A stretch of DNA of 64,000 nucleotides from JACRLW01 sp046349595 (GTDB lineage Bacteria > Planctomycetota > UBA1135 > UBA2386), in assembly GCA_046349595.1 (NCBI GenBank), contig JAXMCA010000002.1:1736001-1800000 (forward strand), in the 5' to 3' direction. A program made the translations under genes and the position numbers. The notes beneath the pieces are model-generated. The model was not told the DNA's origin and did not search any database. It saw only the letters and a list, made by a program, of their open reading frames with translations. Shown in pieces: positions 9,332-18,650 of this stretch (positions within the stretch are counted from its first letter, which is position 1; each line of letters starts with the position of its first letter).

Positions 9332-10600
9332 TCAGGCCACGCGCCGGGCGCGTGCGAACCCGGCGAACAGACCGAGCAGGCCGAGTCCGATCAGCATCGC
9401 GAGCGGGACCGCGATCTCGGCCACCGGGAGTCCACGCCAGATGCCGCCTTCCAGGGCGCGGATCGCCCAGCGCGTCGGGCTGATCGCACCGATCTGGAGC
9501 ATCCAGTCGGGCATGAAGACCTGCGGCACCATGCCGCCGCCGACCATCGACAGCAGGCACAGCGCGCCCCAGCTGATCCCTGCGTTGGCCTGCTCGGTGC
9601 GTCCGATGGTGGCGAGGAACACCGCCACGCCGCCGAAGCAGAAGGCCGAGGCCAGCACGCCGAGAACGAGGGTGAGCGGCGCGGCGATCCCGACGCCGAA
9701 CACCAGCGCACCGGCGCCGAAGAGCACCGCGATCACGAACAGCGCTGTGACGGCGCAGGCGACCAGCTTCCCCGCGAGCACCGCGCCGCGTGCGATCGGC
9801 GCGGTCCACAGACGGACCAGCGTGCCCTGGCTGCGCTCGCGCACGAAGGTCTGCGCGAAGGCTGCCGCGCAACCGAGCAGACCCCAGAGGATCGCCTGCG
9901 GAAAGGAAATCTCGAAGGCGTTGGGCGGGAAGTCGCGACGACGGGTCACGTCGACCGCGGTGATCTTCGGTCCGCTCATCGGATTGCCGTTCGTGTTGCT
10001 GTCCGCCCTGAGGTCGACGGTGCCGAGGAACTTCTCGAGGCTGCCGAGGAAGGTCGTGAGCACGAGGCGCTGCGCGGCTGGCAGGTCCGTGGACTTCTTC
10101 ACGCTCTCCAGGGCGTCGTGCGCGGCGTGCTGCCCCGCGTCGCGATCGGTGAAGACCTTGCGCAGCGCACCGAAGCTCGCCTCGACCACGAATCCCTCCA
10201 GCATCGCCCGCTCCGCGAAGCGCGAGGGATCGATGCCGATCTCGATCTCCGGCTGCTCACCGCGGAACATCGCGAAGGCGTCGCTCGGGATCCTGGTGAG
10301 GTCGAGGTAGGCGCTCGCCGTACCGCGGCGCACCTGGTCGGCGGCCTCCTGCCGCGACACGCGGTGCAGGTCGATCGGACGCTCGGCGAGCCGCGCGAGG
10401 AAGGCCTCGCGTGCGGGATCGAGGTCGTCGGCGACCACGGCGACCTGGATGCGCCGGGCCGCGCCAGCCCCGGTGCCGCCGAAGATCGAGCCGAAGAACA
10501 CGGCGAAGACGAAGGGGAACAGCAGCATCCAGAACAGCGCGAGCTTGTCGCGCATCAGGAGCAGCAGGTCCTTGCGGGCGAGGGTCCAGATCGTGTTCAT
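9332..10600 (-). CDS. ABC-2 type exporter permease, 422 aa
   Basis: This is the membrane half of an ABC exporter. After a short cytoplasmic start (MNTIWTLARKDLLLLMRDK, typical of the YhhJ/YbhR group) there is one helix (about 20-42). A large extracytoplasmic domain of about 170 residues follows, then a group of five helices (about 235-420) ending with an Arg-rich tail. The segment SPTRWAIRALEGGIWRG matches the conserved E-loop region before the last helix. Its start overlaps the stop of the ATPase gene by four bases (10597-10600), so the two form one transporter. Substrate unknown; the family exports drugs, lipids or polysaccharides. It lies 143 bases from the TetR gene on the same strand but in a separate unit. 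Confidence 0.88.
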   Translation of the reverse strand: MNTIWTLARKDLLLLMRDKLALFWMLLFPFVFAVFFGSIFGGTGAGAARRIQVAVVADDLDPAREAFLARLAERPIDLHRVSRQEAADQVRRGTASAYLDLTRIPSDAFAMFRGEQPEIEIGIDPSRFAERAMLEGFVVEASFGALRKVFTDRDAGQHAAHDALESVKKSTDLPAAQRLVLTTFLGSLEKFLGTVDLRADSNTNGNPMSGPKITAVDVTRRRDFPPNAFEISFPQAILWGLLGCAAAFAQTFVRERSQGTLVRLWTAPIARGAVLAGKLVACAVTALFVIAVLFGAGALVFGVGIAAPLTLVLGVLASAFCFGGVAVFLATIGRTEQANAGISWGALCLLSMVGGGMVPQVFMPDWMLQIGAISPTRWAIRALEGGIWRGLPVAEIAVPLAMLIGLGLLGLFAGFARARRVA

Positions 10601-11490
10601 GCGTCGCGCAGGCTCCGGCCGGTCAGTTCGAGGAACACCGATTCGAGATCGGCACGCTGCACGCGCAGCGCACGCCAGCGGATGCCCTGGCTGCGCAGAT
10701 CAGCGAGCGCCTCCTCGGGCTCGTCGACCGAGAAACGCAGCAGTCCGTCGACGTACTCGCCCGGAAGGCGCATGCCGGGGGTCGGGGATTCGTGCAGTTC
10801 GACCTCGACCGAGGGCCGCGCGCCGTGGGCGGAAAGCAGCGCTTCGACGCGGTCGCAGGCGAGGACCCGACCGTGATCGACGATCGCCACGCGATCGCAC
10901 AGCCGCTCCGCCTCCTCCATGTAGTGCGTCGTGTAGACGATCGTGCGCCCCTCGCGCTTGAGCGCTTCGATCGACTCGAAGATGTGATTGCGCGACTGCG
11001 GGTCCACGCCGACGGTGGGTTCGTCGAGCAACAGCAGCGACGGGCCGTGCACCGTCGCGCAGGCGATGTTGAGCCGACGCTTCATGCCGCCGGAGAAGGT
11101 GCCCACCCGGTCGGCGCGCCGATCGACCAGACCGGCGAGCTCGAGGGCGCGTTCGACGGCTTCGCGCAATCGGCCGCCGCGCAGTCCCTGCAGGCGTCCG
11201 AAGAAGCTCAGGTTCTCGTCGGCGGTCAGCTCCTCGTAGACCGCGAGGTCCTGCGGGGCGTAGCCGAGGTGTCGTCGGACCGCGGGGTCGGTCGGGCTGC
11301 CGATTCCCTGCAACTCGACGCTGCCGGAGTCGGGAGCCAGCGCGCCGAGCGCGATGCGGATCGTGGTCGACTTGCCGGCGCCGTTGGGACCGAGCAGTCC
11401 GAGCGCTTCGCCGCGCTCCACGTCGAGGTCGAGGGAGTCGACGGCGACCAGGCTGCCGAACGACTTGCGGATGCCGCGGAGGACGAGCAT
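10597..11490 (-). CDS. ABC transporter ATP-binding protein, 297 aa
   Basis: This nucleotide-binding subunit drives the ABC-2 permease encoded next. Walker A is GPNGAGKST at residues 34-42, the Q-loop region is YAPQDLAVYEEL, the signature is FSGGMKRR at 132-139 (the SGGM variant common to ABC-2 drug and polysaccharide exporters), and Walker B is LLLLDEP at 152-158. The switch His lies in YTTHYMEEAERL. About 75 residues follow the core as an accessory C-terminal domain, as in DrrA/CcmA-type proteins. The gene begins one base after the stop of the PLP-enzyme gene at 11492, so those genes may be co-transcribed. Confidence 0.95.
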   Translation of the reverse strand: MLVLRGIRKSFGSLVAVDSLDLDVERGEALGLLGPNGAGKSTTIRIALGALAPDSGSVELQGIGSPTDPAVRRHLGYAPQDLAVYEELTADENLSFFGRLQGLRGGRLREAVERALELAGLVDRRADRVGTFSGGMKRRLNIACATVHGPSLLLLDEPTVGVDPQSRNHIFESIEALKREGRTIVYTTHYMEEAERLCDRVAIVDHGRVLACDRVEALLSAHGARPSVEVELHESPTPGMRLPGEYVDGLLRFSVDEPEEALADLRSQGIRWRALRVQRADLESVFLELTGRSLRDA

Positions 11491-11491
11491 G

Positions 11492-12697
11492 TCAGGAGGG
11501 CCTGCTGCCGGTGTGCTGCAGAAGGCGCGGGAGAACCGCCACCAGGCGTTCGTATTCGCTGCGATGGTTGTGGGCCTGGGCGGAGATGCGCAGCAGACGT
11601 CGGGGCGGCTTCGGCCAGTTCATCACCGGCACCTCGATGCGTTCGGTCTCGAACAACGCGACGTGCAGCGGATCGAGGAACAGCGGAGGGGAGCCCGGGA
11701 CGGTCCCGTCGGGGATCGGGACGGAGGCCAGGGAGCCGATCATCGACTCGGGACAGGGAGGTGCGATGCCGAGTGTCTCGCACAGCAGCCGGCGTCCGTA
11801 CAGCGCCAGATCCCGGTTGTGGGCGCGGAGACCGTCGAAGCCGCCCTCGAAGAGCCCGCCCAGGAAGCGCAGCGCGGTCGGGATGCACAGCCACGGGCTC
11901 GGATCGAGCGTGCCGATCCAATCGGCCTCGATCCGGAAGCGCGAGCGGTCCTTGCGCCCGCTGTTGGCGCCGTGCGAGATGACCAGGGGACGGATGTCGG
12001 CCTGCTTGTCGCGCCTGACGTGCAGGATCGCCGAGCCCTTCGGCGTGCACAGCCACTTGTGGCAGTTGCCGGTGAACCAGGCGGCGCCGAGCGCGTCGAG
12101 GTCGAGGTCGACCATGCCGGGTGCGTGCGCGCCGTCGACCAGGACGTCGACACCGCGCTCGGCCATCGCCCGGACGATGTCCTCGATCGGCAGGATCATC
12201 CCGGTCTGGCTGGTGACGAAATCGATCAGCAGCAGACGCGTGCGCGGGGTGACCTTCGCCTCGATGGCGGCCAGCACCTCGCCCGGATCCTGGAGGGGGA
12301 ACGGGACCTTCGCGACGACCACGCGTGCACCGGAACGCGTGGCGACGAAGTCGAGGGCGTTGCGGCTCGCGTTGTACTCCTGATCGGTGACCAGGAGCTC
12401 GTCGCCCGCGCGCAGGTCGAGCGAACGCAGCACCGTGTTCACGCCCATCGTCGCGTTGACCACGAAGGCGATGTCGTCGGCGTCCGCGCGCACGAGGTCG
12501 GCGACGGCGGCGCGGGCCGCGTCGAGCAGCGGTTCGAGTTCACGGTGCAGGAACAGCACCGGCTCGCGCTCCATCCGCGCGCGGATGCGGCTCTGTTCCT
12601 CGAGCACGACGCGCGGGCATGCGCCGAAGGAACCGTGGTTGAGGAAGGTGACGGCGGGATCGAGATCCCAGTGCGCGGCGAGGGGAGATCGGGTCAT
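11492..12697 (-). CDS. PLP-dependent enzyme, isopenicillin-N-epimerase/class V aminotransferase type, 401 aa
   Basis: This fold-type I PLP enzyme is of the CefD/NifS class. LNHGSFGACPRVVL near residue 19 is the typical start of isopenicillin N epimerase-like proteins. The cofactor site is visible as VDGAH (Asp188) and the Schiff-base lysine K214 in GNCHKWLCTPKG. I start at ATG 12697; residues read upstream to 12880 are Arg/Thr-rich and not family-like. True epimerase activity is not implied. Most bacterial members are desulfurases, lyases or racemases of unknown substrate, and no beta-lactam genes are nearby. It sits directly upstream of the ABC exporter pair on the same strand. Confidence 0.85.
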   Translation of the reverse strand: MTRSPLAAHWDLDPAVTFLNHGSFGACPRVVLEEQSRIRARMEREPVLFLHRELEPLLDAARAAVADLVRADADDIAFVVNATMGVNTVLRSLDLRAGDELLVTDQEYNASRNALDFVATRSGARVVVAKVPFPLQDPGEVLAAIEAKVTPRTRLLLIDFVTSQTGMILPIEDIVRAMAERGVDVLVDGAHAPGMVDLDLDALGAAWFTGNCHKWLCTPKGSAILHVRRDKQADIRPLVISHGANSGRKDRSRFRIEADWIGTLDPSPWLCIPTALRFLGGLFEGGFDGLRAHNRDLALYGRRLLCETLGIAPPCPESMIGSLASVPIPDGTVPGSPPLFLDPLHVALFETERIEVPVMNWPKPPRRLLRISAQAHNHRSEYERLVAVLPRLLQHTGSRPS

Positions 12698-12731
12698 CCG
12701 GGTCGATGGGCGGGCGTGAGCGGCTGGGCCA

Positions 12732-13571
12732 TCATCGTCTCGATGCCTCGAAGCGCGCCACGAGATCGCGGATCGTCTCGGGTCCGTGTCCGGCGTAGTG
12801 GTTGTTGGCGTAGGCGTAGGCTTCCGGCACGTGCTCGAGCAGGTCGCGGAGGAGATGCGCCCAGCGGTCGAGCCGTTCACCCTGGTCGATCACGATGTGG
12901 TCGAAGGTGTCGGTCTTCGCCTCGACCGCTTTGCGGTCGCCGATCAACCGCGCGTAGACGAAGTCGGCGGTGACGAGATCGAACTTCGCCGCCAGTTCGG
13001 CCGGGTGCGGCATGTAGAGGATGTCGACGAGGACCAACGCGACCTTGCGGCTGCGCAATCGCGAGAGCAGGTCCTGCCCGATCCAGCCCTTGTTGCGGAT
13101 CTCGACCGCGTAGCGGAAGCCTCGGGGAAGCCGGTCGAGGAAGGACTCGAGGCGGGCGAAGAACGGCGCAGCGCTGGTGAAGGCCTGCCGGTTGAAGTAC
13201 GGGAACTGCAGGACCAGCGGGCCGCACTTCGACCCGAGCCGTCCCATCGCGTCGAGGAAGCGCTGCACGTCGTCGCCGACGTGGTCCCAGGCCAGCACGC
13301 GTTCGGTGTCGGGGGTCGCGGCATCGCCGCCGTGGACGATCGAACGGGGGAACTTCGCGGAGAGCGTGAAGCCGTCGGGGGTGCGTGCGGCCCAGCCGTC
13401 GACCAGCTTGCGATCGGGGACGCGGTAGTAGGTGACGTCGGCTTCGACCGTGTCGAAGCGCGTGGCGTAATGGGTGAGCCAGTCGCCCGGCGGCATGCCT
13501 TCCGGGTAGAACACGCCGACCCACGACTTCTCCGACCAACTCGAGGTTCCGTAGCGAAGCCGACCGGTCAT
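12732..13571 (-). CDS. DUF72 (YecE-like) protein, 279 aa
   Basis: This is a TIM-barrel protein of the DUF72 family. Family marks include the opening RLRYGTSSWSEKSWVGVFYP, FDTVEADVTYYRVPD, then SAKFPRSIVHG, the LVLQFPYFNRQAF strand and YAYANNHYAGHGPETI at the C-terminus. The 279 residues match the usual 240-300. The biochemical role of the family is not settled. ATG 13571 is well placed at the family N-terminus. It is divergent from the ATP-grasp gene, with 142 bases between the two starts, and 34 bases upstream of the PLP enzyme on the same strand. Confidence 0.9.
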   Translation of the reverse strand: MTGRLRYGTSSWSEKSWVGVFYPEGMPPGDWLTHYATRFDTVEADVTYYRVPDRKLVDGWAARTPDGFTLSAKFPRSIVHGGDAATPDTERVLAWDHVGDDVQRFLDAMGRLGSKCGPLVLQFPYFNRQAFTSAAPFFARLESFLDRLPRGFRYAVEIRNKGWIGQDLLSRLRSRKVALVLVDILYMPHPAELAAKFDLVTADFVYARLIGDRKAVEAKTDTFDHIVIDQGERLDRWAHLLRDLLEHVPEAYAYANNHYAGHGPETIRDLVARFEASRR

Positions 13572-13713
13572 CGTGAAGCGTGGGACAGGACGAGAAGAGC
13601 ATCAGCGTGGACCCTTCCACGGGACGCTGCAAGCCTCGATGCTGCGGGCCCTTCCCCGGCGTCGCGAAGCCTCGCCCCATCCGTCCGTTGCCTCTCGTCG
13701 ATACATCTCCGGC

Positions 13714-14946
13714 GTGTCGCCCCACCCTGTCATCCCCGCGGTCGTGACGGCCCTGAACCTCAACGGGCTCGGCGTGGTGCGTTGCCTGGGTCGCCATGGC
13801 GTGCGCGTGATCGGCGTGCACGGCGGTGAGAAGGGGCCGGAGCTGCGTTCGCGCTACCTCGACGAGATCTGGGAACAGCGCCCGGGACAGGACCTCGCGG
13901 AGGTCCTGCTCGAGCACGCACCGTCGCTCGCCGGAGTGCGCCCGGTGGTGATGGCGATCACCGACGACAGCGTCGAGTCGATCGCGCGCGCGCACGATCG
14001 ACTGGTTGCGCACTACCGCGTGCCGATGGGCGATGCCGCGAACGCGGCCCGCCTGCTGAGCAAGGAGGGCGTGGATGCCGCCGCACGCACGCACCGCATG
14101 CCGGTGCCCGCGACGCGCACCTGCGGCGACGAGGCGTCTCTTCGCCTCGCGCTGCGCGAACTGCGACCACCCTTCATCCTCAAGCCGCAGGAGAAGTCGG
14201 AGGCCTACGCGCGCAGCGGTGCGAAGAAGGCCTTTCGACTCGATTCGGCGGACGAGGTACTCGCCGCCTACGCGACCTTCAGCGGGCTCGAGCCGCGGGT
14301 GGTGGTCCAGGAGTTCATTCCCGGCACCGACGCCGACGTCTGGTTCTGTCTCGTCGCGATCGGTGGCGACGGGCGCACGCTCGGCTCCTTCGTGGGCCAC
14401 AAGATCCGCCAGTGGCCCCCACACTGCGGTGGCACCGCCTCCTGCGAGCCGATCGAGGAGCAGGGCGACCTCGCGCGCATCACCGGAGACTTCTTCCGCG
14501 GCGAACGGTTGTGCGGCCTCGGTTCGATCGAGTTCAAGCGCGATCCGCGCGACGGCCGCTTCTACATGATCGAGCCGACCGTCTGCCGGACCGATTGGCA
14601 GAGCGCCGTCGCCGACGACAACGGCGTGCCGATTCCCTTCCTGGTCTGGTGCGATGCGACCGACACGCCGTTGCCAAGGGTGCGTCGGAAGTGGTTGCGC
14701 CGTCGTTGGGTGCACCTCAACTCGGACCGGCGATCGGCCGACTACTACCGCAGCCGAGGCGAACTCGGCCTGTTTTCGTGGATGTGGTCGATCCGTCCCC
14801 TGATGCGCCCCGCGTATTGGGCGGTCGACGACCCCGCGCCGGGGCTCGCCATCGTCGGTGACTTCCTGCGGCGCGGCTTCCGCAAGGTCGGTCGCAAGAT
14901 CGGCCTCGTCAGTTCGACCGCCGACGCCAGCGACCCCGCAAGATGA
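13714..14946 (+). CDS. ATP-grasp family carboxylate-amine ligase-like protein, 410 aa
   Basis: This is a predicted ATP-grasp enzyme of the stand-alone type found with exopolysaccharide genes. The protein opens with a Rossmann-like preATP-grasp segment (VVTALNLNGLGVVRCLGRHG). The ATP-grasp core includes PPFILKPQEKSEAYAR and VVVQEFIPGTDADVWF. Metal-binding acidic residues near the end fall in GLGSIEFKRDPRDGRFYMIE. GTG 13714 begins exactly at the conserved N-terminus; the open frame to 13573 is rejected as Arg/His-rich. Family members join a carboxylate to an amine through an acyl-phosphate, but the substrate is unknown. The stop overlaps the next start (ATGA, 14943-14946), so it works with the downstream protein. 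Confidence 0.85.
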   Translation: MSPHPVIPAVVTALNLNGLGVVRCLGRHGVRVIGVHGGEKGPELRSRYLDEIWEQRPGQDLAEVLLEHAPSLAGVRPVVMAITDDSVESIARAHDRLVAHYRVPMGDAANAARLLSKEGVDAAARTHRMPVPATRTCGDEASLRLALRELRPPFILKPQEKSEAYARSGAKKAFRLDSADEVLAAYATFSGLEPRVVVQEFIPGTDADVWFCLVAIGGDGRTLGSFVGHKIRQWPPHCGGTASCEPIEEQGDLARITGDFFRGERLCGLGSIEFKRDPRDGRFYMIEPTVCRTDWQSAVADDNGVPIPFLVWCDATDTPLPRVRRKWLRRRWVHLNSDRRSADYYRSRGELGLFSWMWSIRPLMRPAYWAVDDPAPGLAIVGDFLRRGFRKVGRKIGLVSSTADASDPAR

Positions 14947-16163
14947 CGACCTTGTCCAGCGTGGACCCTGACGTGCTCTCGCGCGAGCGGGACCTGACAC
15001 GACTGATGTCGGAGCGCTACGTGACCGTGGCGCTGCGCGGCCTCGAGCACTCGCTCACGCAGGACCGCGCGTGGTTCTGTTTCAAGGCGGTACCGGGTGC
15101 CGGTCCGGGTGGGGTGGACGCTCAGGGTGTCTCCGAGCGATACACGACGATGTCGCTGCTCGGGCTGCAGCGGCAGTCGGACTTCGGTCGTTCGGCCGAC
15201 GTGCCGTTCGACGCACTGCTCGACAACCTCGTCGCATGGGCACGCACCGCGCCCTTGGTCGGGGACATCGGGCTGGTGCTCTGGCTGTGCGCCCTCCGCG
15301 GCGATGCGCGTGCCGACGAGCTGGCGAAGATCGTCGTGGCCCGTCAGCAGGAGGTGCTGGCGAGCGGCATCGGCGTGCCGAGCATGGAGGTGGGTTACCT
15401 CCTCATCGGTGTCGCGGAGGCGGAGCGCCTCGGGATCGGCGGCAATGCCTTGCGCAAGCTCGCCGACGACGTGGCCGAGGTGCTGTCCCGCAACCAGAAC
15501 GAGGACACGCACCTGTTCGCGTTCGCCAACAAGGTCCGTCGCAAGAACTTCCTGCGCGTCCGCGTGGACAGCAGGCTCGGTTCGTTCGCGTCGCAGGTCT
15601 ATCCGACCATGGGATTCGCCTTCCACGCGCGGGCCTGCGGCGATCCGCGCTCGGCGCGCATCGCGCGTGACTGCGCCGACCGCATCTGCGCCTTGCAGGG
15701 CGATGCCGGGCAGTGGTGGTGGATCTACAACGTCGTGCGTGGCGCGGCCGCCGTTCGCTATCCGGTGTACTCGGTCCACCAGGATGCGATGGGGCCGATG
15801 ATGCTCACGGCTGCCGAACTCGGCGGCGGATTCGATCCGCGCTACGACCGCGCGATCGAGAAGAGCTTCCGATGGTTCGAGCAGCGTCCCGAGCTGCCGC
15901 GCGAAGCGATGATCGACGACGCCAGCGGGATGATCTGGCGTGCCGTGCAGCACGACGACCCGAAGCACACCGAACGCCTCGGCCTCAGCCCCGCGGAGCT
16001 GTCGCGGATGGGCTTCGCGGCCTGGTTCGGATCGATCGACGAGCGTCCGCTCACCGACGGCGGCTACGTGTGTCGCGAGTGCCGCCCGTACCACCTCGGC
16101 TGGGTGCTGCTGGCCGACGCGATGTACCGCGACTGCCTCGCGCAGCGCGCCGGCAAGCGCTGA
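14943..16163 (+). CDS. hypothetical protein with predicted alpha-helical toroid fold, 406 aa
   Basis: The 406-residue protein is coupled by a 4-base overlap to the ATP-grasp gene. It has no signal peptide or membrane helix. Its pattern of paired helices ending in short Gly/Trp-rich turns (GDAGQWWWIYNVVRG, YPVYSVHQDAMGPMM, RPYHLGWVLLADAMY) looks like an (alpha/alpha)6 toroid of the glycoside-hydrolase or terpene-cyclase-like type. This is a fold guess from pattern, not a family match. The conserved-looking Trp, His and Asp clusters could line an active-site bowl. Coupling with an ATP-grasp enzyme beside glycosyltransferases suggests a role in making or modifying a surface glycan. Confidence 0.7.
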   Translation: MTTLSSVDPDVLSRERDLTRLMSERYVTVALRGLEHSLTQDRAWFCFKAVPGAGPGGVDAQGVSERYTTMSLLGLQRQSDFGRSADVPFDALLDNLVAWARTAPLVGDIGLVLWLCALRGDARADELAKIVVARQQEVLASGIGVPSMEVGYLLIGVAEAERLGIGGNALRKLADDVAEVLSRNQNEDTHLFAFANKVRRKNFLRVRVDSRLGSFASQVYPTMGFAFHARACGDPRSARIARDCADRICALQGDAGQWWWIYNVVRGAAAVRYPVYSVHQDAMGPMMLTAAELGGGFDPRYDRAIEKSFRWFEQRPELPREAMIDDASGMIWRAVQHDDPKHTERLGLSPAELSRMGFAAWFGSIDERPLTDGGYVCRECRPYHLGWVLLADAMYRDCLAQRAGKR

Positions 16164-16166
16164 CGG

Positions 16167-17627
16167 TCACAGCACGCACAGGGTCGACGCGATGGCCGCG
16201 CAGGCGGCGACCGCGAGCGCGAGCGGCAGTTGCGTGCGCACGTGGTCGAGCAGGTCGCAGCCGCTGAACATGCTCGACAGGATGGTGGTGTCGGAGATCG
16301 GGGAGCACTGGTCCCCGAACACCGCACCGCCGACGACGGCGCCGAAACACACCAGCGCGTAGTGCTCGTCGGGACGCATCGCCCAGGCCAACGGCATGGC
16401 GAGCGGGAACACCACGGCATAGGTTCCCCACGAGGTCCCGGTCGCGAAACCGATCGCCATCGACACGAAGGTGAGCGCGGCCGGCAGCAGGATCGCCGGC
16501 GTGTTGTCGTGCAACCGGGCCACCACCCAGTCCGCCGTGTGCAACTGCTTGCTGACCTCACCGATGGTCACGGCGAGAGCCAGGATCAGCGCGCCGATGG
16601 TGACCGCACCGCAGCCCTTCACGAAGCCGTCGATGACCGCGGCGAGCGGCATGCCGCGACGCCAGCAGATCAACACCGCGGTGAGCACGGACAGCGCGAA
16701 GGCCTCGGAGATCCAGTCGCCGTTGCGGACCCAGCCGAAGCTCTGCAGGAGTCGCGGGATCACCGCGACGCCGATCAGGACCAGGATCGGAGCCGCGAAG
16801 TCGATCAGCGCGGGGCGATAACCGGAGTGGCGCTCCTTCGCCGCGGCGTCGGCATCGGTCACGACCATCGGCTCCGCACCCTCACGGTCGAGGCGACCGG
16901 TCGCGAGCGCGCGCGTGCGGGCGAGAGCCATCGTCTTGCCGATCCACGGCAACAGGCACAGCGAGAACAGCAGCGTGCTGATGACCGCGAAGATGCCGTA
17001 GAAGTTGTACGGAAGCGCGCGGAAGTAGAACCACACGGCGTCCTGCAGTTGCACGTCGGGATCGCTGCGGGTGAGCACCGGGATCGACCCGGCGACGAGC
17101 GGTGCGATGTAGGCCGGCCAGGCGTTGAACGGCAGCACCGTCGCGACCGGCGATGCCGTCGAATCGACGATGTACGAGAGCTCCTCGTGGCTGACGCGGT
17201 GCTTGTCGCACATCGGCTTCGCGGTGGTGCCGGCGAGCACCGTGCTCACGGTGCCGCCCTGGTGGAACACCATCCCGAGCAGCCAGGCGAAGAAGCGCGC
17301 GCTGCGCGGTCCACGCACGACGCGTGCGCCGACGCGCTCGGCGAACCAGGTGGCGGCGCCGGTCTTGCTCCAGATGCCGATCAGTCCGCCGAGGCACCAC
17401 AGGTAGACCAGCAGGATGCGCGCGAAGCCCTTGCTGCCGATCGCCGGGAAGAAGAAGCGTTCCAGCGGATTGGCGTCGGTGCCCGGCTGGTCGATCAGCA
17501 CGACCAGGCTGCCGCACAGGATCCCCGCGAACAGCGCGAGCAGGACCTGACGCGTCGTGAAGGCGAGGACGATCGCGACGACCGCGGGCAGCAGCGAGAG
17601 GATCGAGGGTTCGGCGGCGGCGAGCAT
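16167..17627 (-). CDS. nhaC: NhaC-family Na+/H+ antiporter-like transporter, 486 aa
   Basis: This polytopic transporter has about 11-12 helices. Family signs include GTVSTVLAGTTAKPMCDKHR, where NhaC-type proteins place a re-entrant Ser/Thr-rich loop, then IVDSTASPVATVLPFNAW. The second half has GFATGTSWGTYAVVFPLAMP, and the end has FGDQCSPISDTTILSS. The last two are highly characteristic of the NhaC/ion-transporter superfamily. I start at ATG 17627, five bases after the stop of the glycosyltransferase gene on the same strand; the longer frame is shadow. It probably exchanges Na+ for H+ or transports a small carboxylate, since subgroups differ. It converges on the toroid gene with three bases between their stops. 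Confidence 0.85.
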   Translation of the reverse strand: MLAAAEPSILSLLPAVVAIVLAFTTRQVLLALFAGILCGSLVVLIDQPGTDANPLERFFFPAIGSKGFARILLVYLWCLGGLIGIWSKTGAATWFAERVGARVVRGPRSARFFAWLLGMVFHQGGTVSTVLAGTTAKPMCDKHRVSHEELSYIVDSTASPVATVLPFNAWPAYIAPLVAGSIPVLTRSDPDVQLQDAVWFYFRALPYNFYGIFAVISTLLFSLCLLPWIGKTMALARTRALATGRLDREGAEPMVVTDADAAAKERHSGYRPALIDFAAPILVLIGVAVIPRLLQSFGWVRNGDWISEAFALSVLTAVLICWRRGMPLAAVIDGFVKGCGAVTIGALILALAVTIGEVSKQLHTADWVVARLHDNTPAILLPAALTFVSMAIGFATGTSWGTYAVVFPLAMPLAWAMRPDEHYALVCFGAVVGGAVFGDQCSPISDTTILSSMFSGCDLLDHVRTQLPLALAVAACAAIASTLCVL

Positions 17628-17632
17628 CGCGA

Positions 17633-18604
17633 TCAGATCCCGGCGTGCATGCGGCGGTCGATGTCGACGAACAGCGCGCGGTCCCTGCCCGTCGAGTTCT
17701 CCGGCCAGCCGGCGCCGAGATACATGCCCAGCGCGGCCTGGTGCGCGTAGGCGCGCGCCCACTCGTGCAAGGCCGATGCCTCCGCCGGCTCCAGGGCGAG
17801 CTCGTCGACGATGCGCGCGTACTCCTTCTCGCCCCAGGCGACCGCCGCGCGGTACGAGTCCCAGGTCGGCAGCAGGTGGAGACCGAACAGATCGCGCAGG
17901 TTCTGGTGGTCGCAGTAGATGCGCCGGCCCTCCTCGCGCGCGGGGCGGTTGTGGCTGTGCACGACGGCGCTCCGCGCCTGGAACACGATGTTCCAGCCCG
18001 ACAGGATCAGCTTCCTGCCGAAGGCGACGTCCTCGCCGAAGGGACGTCGACCGAAGCCTCCGACCGCGGCGTGCGCCGAACGTCGCACGGAGCCGGCGAC
18101 GTTGTCATAGGCGCAGCGCTGCAACCGCTGCATCGGTTCGAGGGCGTCGAACTCGGGGCGGGAGCAGGCCGCCTGAGTCACCGGCTGGTCCTTGCCCGCG
18201 GTCCACTCGCGCAGCCGGCGCGCGATGAAGGGATTGCAGTCCGGGCGGGGGAGCTGCTTGCAGTAGGCGGCGCCGACTCCCGGATCGTCGTAGCTCGCGA
18301 TCAGTGCGGGCAGCCATGCCTCGTCCGCCGGGATCGCGTCCTGGGTCAGGAGGATCACGATGTCGCCACTGCAACGCGCGACGAGCGCGTCACGCGTGAG
18401 GCCGTGATCGAAGTCCTTCTGCTCGATCGTCTCGACCGTGAAGCCATGTTGCTGCAGCCGGGCGACCGTGTCGTCGCGACTGCCGCTGTCGATCGCGACG
18501 CGTTCGAGAGCCGCGGCACCCGGCTGTCGGTCGATTGCGGCGAGCACCTCTCCGAGCAGGGCTCCACCGTTCCACGTCGGGATCGCAAGGCTGAGCTTCG
18601 GCAT
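17633..18604 (-). CDS. glycosyltransferase family 2, rhamnosyltransferase-like, 323 aa
   Basis: This is a GT-A fold glycosyltransferase. The nucleotide-binding start is LSLAIPTWNGGALLGEVL, followed by VAIDSGSRDDTVARL. The metal-site region is GDIVILLTQDAIP; the TQDA version in place of DxD is familiar from rhamnosyltransferases of O-antigen loci. The acceptor region includes FGEDVAFGRKLILSGW (the ED motif). The 323 residues fit the family. ATG 18604 is 46 bases from the divergent GT4 gene at 18651. It precedes NhaC on the same strand by five bases, which looks incidental. Likely role: adding a sugar, possibly rhamnose, to a lipid-linked glycan at the inner membrane. Confidence 0.88.
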   Translation of the reverse strand: MPKLSLAIPTWNGGALLGEVLAAIDRQPGAAALERVAIDSGSRDDTVARLQQHGFTVETIEQKDFDHGLTRDALVARCSGDIVILLTQDAIPADEAWLPALIASYDDPGVGAAYCKQLPRPDCNPFIARRLREWTAGKDQPVTQAACSRPEFDALEPMQRLQRCAYDNVAGSVRRSAHAAVGGFGRRPFGEDVAFGRKLILSGWNIVFQARSAVVHSHNRPAREEGRRIYCDHQNLRDLFGLHLLPTWDSYRAAVAWGEKEYARIVDELALEPAEASALHEWARAYAHQAALGMYLGAGWPENSTGRDRALFVDIDRRMHAGI

Positions 18605-18650
18605 GGCGGCGCGGGGCGGCGGAGCGTAGACCTCTGCGCCGGTCGCGTCG

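Noticed and set aside
11492..12697. A beta-lactam biosynthesis gene (isopenicillin N epimerase)
   Set aside because: The family resemblance is only to the PLP fold class; no synthetase or cyclase genes of such a pathway are nearby.
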